From NCBI GenBank assembly GCA_014843695.1, contig CM026390.1, positions 98,986,362-99,050,361 of the forward strand: DNA of 64,000 bases, in the 5' to 3' direction. Every line of letters starts with the position of its first letter. Position 1 is the first letter of the stretch. Both the position numbers and the translations under genes were made by a program. Source of the DNA: Archivesica marissinica (Eukaryota; Mollusca; Bivalvia; Venerida; Vesicomyidae). The notes beneath the pieces are model-generated. The model worked only from the letters and a program-made list of their open reading frames with translations. It was not told the origin of the DNA and ran no database searches. Shown here piece by piece: positions 61,987 to 64,000 of the stretch.

Positions 61987-62007
61987 TCTGGAAAACTATC
62001 ATGTATA

Positions 62008-63466
62008 AGACATGTTCTTACTACATACATGATAGATACGGACACTGCAGCCCCTTATAGCAACTGTATGTAGGGTCCCCAGACATGTTCTTACTACATA
62101 CATGATAGATACGGACATTGCAGCCCCTTATAGCAACTATATGTAGGGCCACCAGACATGTTCTTACTACATACATGATAGATACGGACACTGCAGCCCC
62201 TTATAGCAACTATATGTAGGGCCACCAGACATGTTCTTACTATATACATGATAGATACGGACATTGCAGCCCCTTATAGCAACTATATGTAGGGTCCCCA
62301 GACATGTTCTTACTACATACATGATAGATACGGACACTGCAGCCACTTATAGCAACTATATGTAGGGTCCCCAGACATGTTCTTACTACATACATGATAG
62401 ATACGGACACTGCAGCCCCTTATAGCAACTATATGTAGGGTCCCCAGACATGTTCTTACTACATACATGATAGATACGGACACTGCAGCCCCTTATAGCA
62501 ACTATATGTAGGGTCCCCAGACATGTTCTTACTACATACATGATAGGTACGGACACTGCAGCCCCTTATAGCAACTATATGTAGGGCCACCAGACATGTT
62601 CTTACTACATACATGATAGATACGGACACTGCAGCCCCTTATAGCAACTATATGTAGGGTCCCCAGACATGTTCTTACTACATACATGATAGATACGGAC
62701 ACTGCAGCCCCTTATAGCAACAATATGTAGGGTCTCCAGACATGTTCTTACTACATACATGATAGATACGGACATTGCAGCCCCTTATAGCAACTATATG
62801 TAGGGTCCCCAGACATGTTCTTACTACATACATGATAGATACGGACACTGCAGCCCCTTATAGCAACTATATGTAGGGTCCCCAGACATGTTCTTACTAC
62901 ATACATGATAGATACGGACACTGCAGCCCCTTATAGCAACTATATGTAGGGTCCCCAGACATGTTCTTACTACATACATGATAGATATGGACATTGCAGC
63001 CCCTTATAGCAACTATATGTAGGGTCCCCAGACATGTTCTTACTACATACATGATAGATACGGACACTGCAGCCCCTTATAGCAACTGTATGTAGGGCTT
63101 CCAGACATGTTCTTACTACATACATGATAGATACGGACACTGCAGCCCCTTATAGCAACTATGTGTAGGGTCCCCAGACATGTTCTTACTACATACATGA
63201 TAGATACTGACACTGCAGCCCCTTATAGCAACAATATGTAGGGTCTCAAGACATGTTCTTACTACATACATGATAGATACGGACACTGCAGCCCCTTATA
63301 GCAACAATATGTAGGGTCACAAGACATGTTCTTACTACATACATGATAGATACGGACACTGCAGCCCCTTATAGCAACTGTATGTAGGGCCACCAGACAT
63401 GTTCTTACTACATTCATGATAGATACGGACACTGCAGCCCCTTATAGCAACTACATGTTCTTACTA
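62008..63466 (-). repeat. 73-bp array derived from the EGF exon donor, about 20 units
   Basis: On the - strand each unit has TATAGTTGCTATAAGGGGCT, GCAGTGTCCGTATCTATCAT, GTATGTAGTAAGAACATGTC. The exon end reads ATGTAGTTGCCATGACGGAT, GAAGGGCTGCAGTGTCAAGA, then TATATCAC/GTATGTAGTAAGAACATGT. About 45 exon bases and the donor GTATGTAG are included, and nearly all copies keep the GT. Confidence 0.92.
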
Positions 63467-63471
63467 CATAC

Positions 63472-63582
63472 GTGATATATCTTGACACTGCAGCCCTTCA
63501 TATCCGTCATGGCAACTACATATTAGGTTTCCTTCTGTGTCCTTGCTACATATACCATTCTCACACACGCCATCACAGATAT
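63472..63582 (-). CDS. EGF-like domain exon of a single-pass membrane protein
   Basis: On the - strand the acceptor TTATTTTAG is followed by 111 bases, phase 1 to phase 1, and a GTATGTAG donor at 63471-63464. The exon encodes one EGF-like module with six cysteines spaced C-x3-C-x4-C-x9-C-x1-C-x8-C. Recognisable pieces are ICDGVCENGIC and CSCHDGYEGLQC, the latter with the usual G-Y-x-G turn before the sixth cysteine. EGF-like modules act extracellularly, usually in binding or spacing. The exon joins the transmembrane exon in phase. Its last 45 or so bases and the donor are the parent of the 73-bp array in the following intron. Earlier exons lie beyond the window, so the full ectodomain is unknown. 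The family cannot be named from one EGF module. Confidence 0.85.
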
Positions 63583-63627
63583 CTAAAATAACATACATTC
63601 AGAAATACATATATCAAACTATGTATA

Positions 63628-64000
63628 CATGGTATGGATGTGTACATGGTATGGATGTGTACAAGGTATGGATGTGTACATGGTATGGATGTGTACATGG
63701 TATGGATGTGTACATGGTAGGGATGTGTACATGGTATGGATGTGTACATGGTATGGATGTGTACATGGTAGGGATGTGTACATGGTATGGATGTGAACAT
63801 GGTATGGATGTGTACATGGTAGGGATGTGTACATGGTAGGGATGTGTACATGGTATGGATGTGTACATGGTATGGATGTGTACATGGTATGGATGTGTAC
63901 ATGGTAGGGATGTGTACATGGTATGGATGTGTACATGGTATGGATGTGTACATGGTAGGGTTGTGTACATGGTAGGGATGTGTACATGGTATGGATGTGT
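63628..64000. repeat. 17-bp array running off the right edge
   Basis: The unit is GTACATGGTATGGATGT with a TAGGGATGT variant. It lies in the intron upstream of the EGF exon of the - strand gene. Confidence 0.95.

Larger units (their letters stand above)
60627..61990 (+). mobile_element. mariner-like element remnant carrying an internal minisatellite
   Basis: The segment begins with a TA-flanked end similar to mariner terminal repeats, continues through about 170 bases of leader, a 38-bp array of about 20 units (60805-61565) and the decayed transposase, and breaks off at about 61990 without a visible 3' terminal repeat. It is a 3'-truncated, non-functional copy in a host intron. Confidence 0.6.

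Overview
This is a stretch of eukaryotic, metazoan nuclear DNA. It has phase-matched spliced exons, tRNA-derived SINEs, TIR elements, a broken mariner and a broken LINE, and it is dominated by minisatellites: by a rough hand sum about 70% of the window is tandem repeat. Gene content, SINE style and repeat load suggest a lophotrochozoan, most likely a bivalve mollusc. The species call is inference.

Two genes can be supported and they converge. On the + strand, six exons (3297-3577, 10503-10688, 14539-14719, 16278-16478, 24196-24360, 36033-36238) join in consistent phase into the C-terminal 405 residues and stop codon of a follistatin-like 4/5 (FSTL5-type) secreted protein. The Kazal, EF-hand and Ig-like exons expected upstream lie outside the window. 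On the - strand, three exons (63582-63472, 60544-60454, 52291-52060) also join in phase. They encode the end of a single-pass membrane protein: an EGF-like domain, a transmembrane helix and a cytoplasmic tail of about 77 residues. I do not recognise the tail. The interval 36239-52059 between the two 3' ends has no supportable host gene; it holds arrays, SINEs, a piggyBac-like MITE, a LINE fragment and a 1000-base assembly gap.

The notable feature is where the minisatellites come from. Five of the seven splice donors in the window (FSTL5-type exons ending 10688, 14719, 16478; both internal exons of the - strand gene) are followed in the intron by an array whose unit is a copy of that exon's own last bases plus the first intron bases. 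One exon (14539-14719) is bracketed on both sides: nine copies of its acceptor lie upstream and about seven copies of its donor downstream. A sixth case starts at the 5' end of a mariner transposase reading frame. The introns therefore carry strings of decoy splice sites. In one array every copy has the donor GT changed to AT; in others GT is kept.

Layout: 1-3296 intron with a 33-bp E-box array, a TIR element and a SINE; 3578-10502 intron with 26-bp and 52-bp arrays; 10689-14538 a 41-bp donor-derived array, a SINE and the 71-bp acceptor array; 14720-16277 60-bp donor copies and a 37-bp array; 16479-24195 the 31-bp donor-derived array, two MITEs, 32-bp and 54-bp arrays; 24361-36032 a 10-kb 22/26-bp array and a 21-bp array; 36239-52059 intergenic arrays; 52292-60453 27-bp, 18-bp and 42-bp arrays in the second gene's last intron; 60545-63471 a mariner remnant with a 38-bp array and the 73-bp donor-derived array; 63628-64000 a 17-bp array running off the window.
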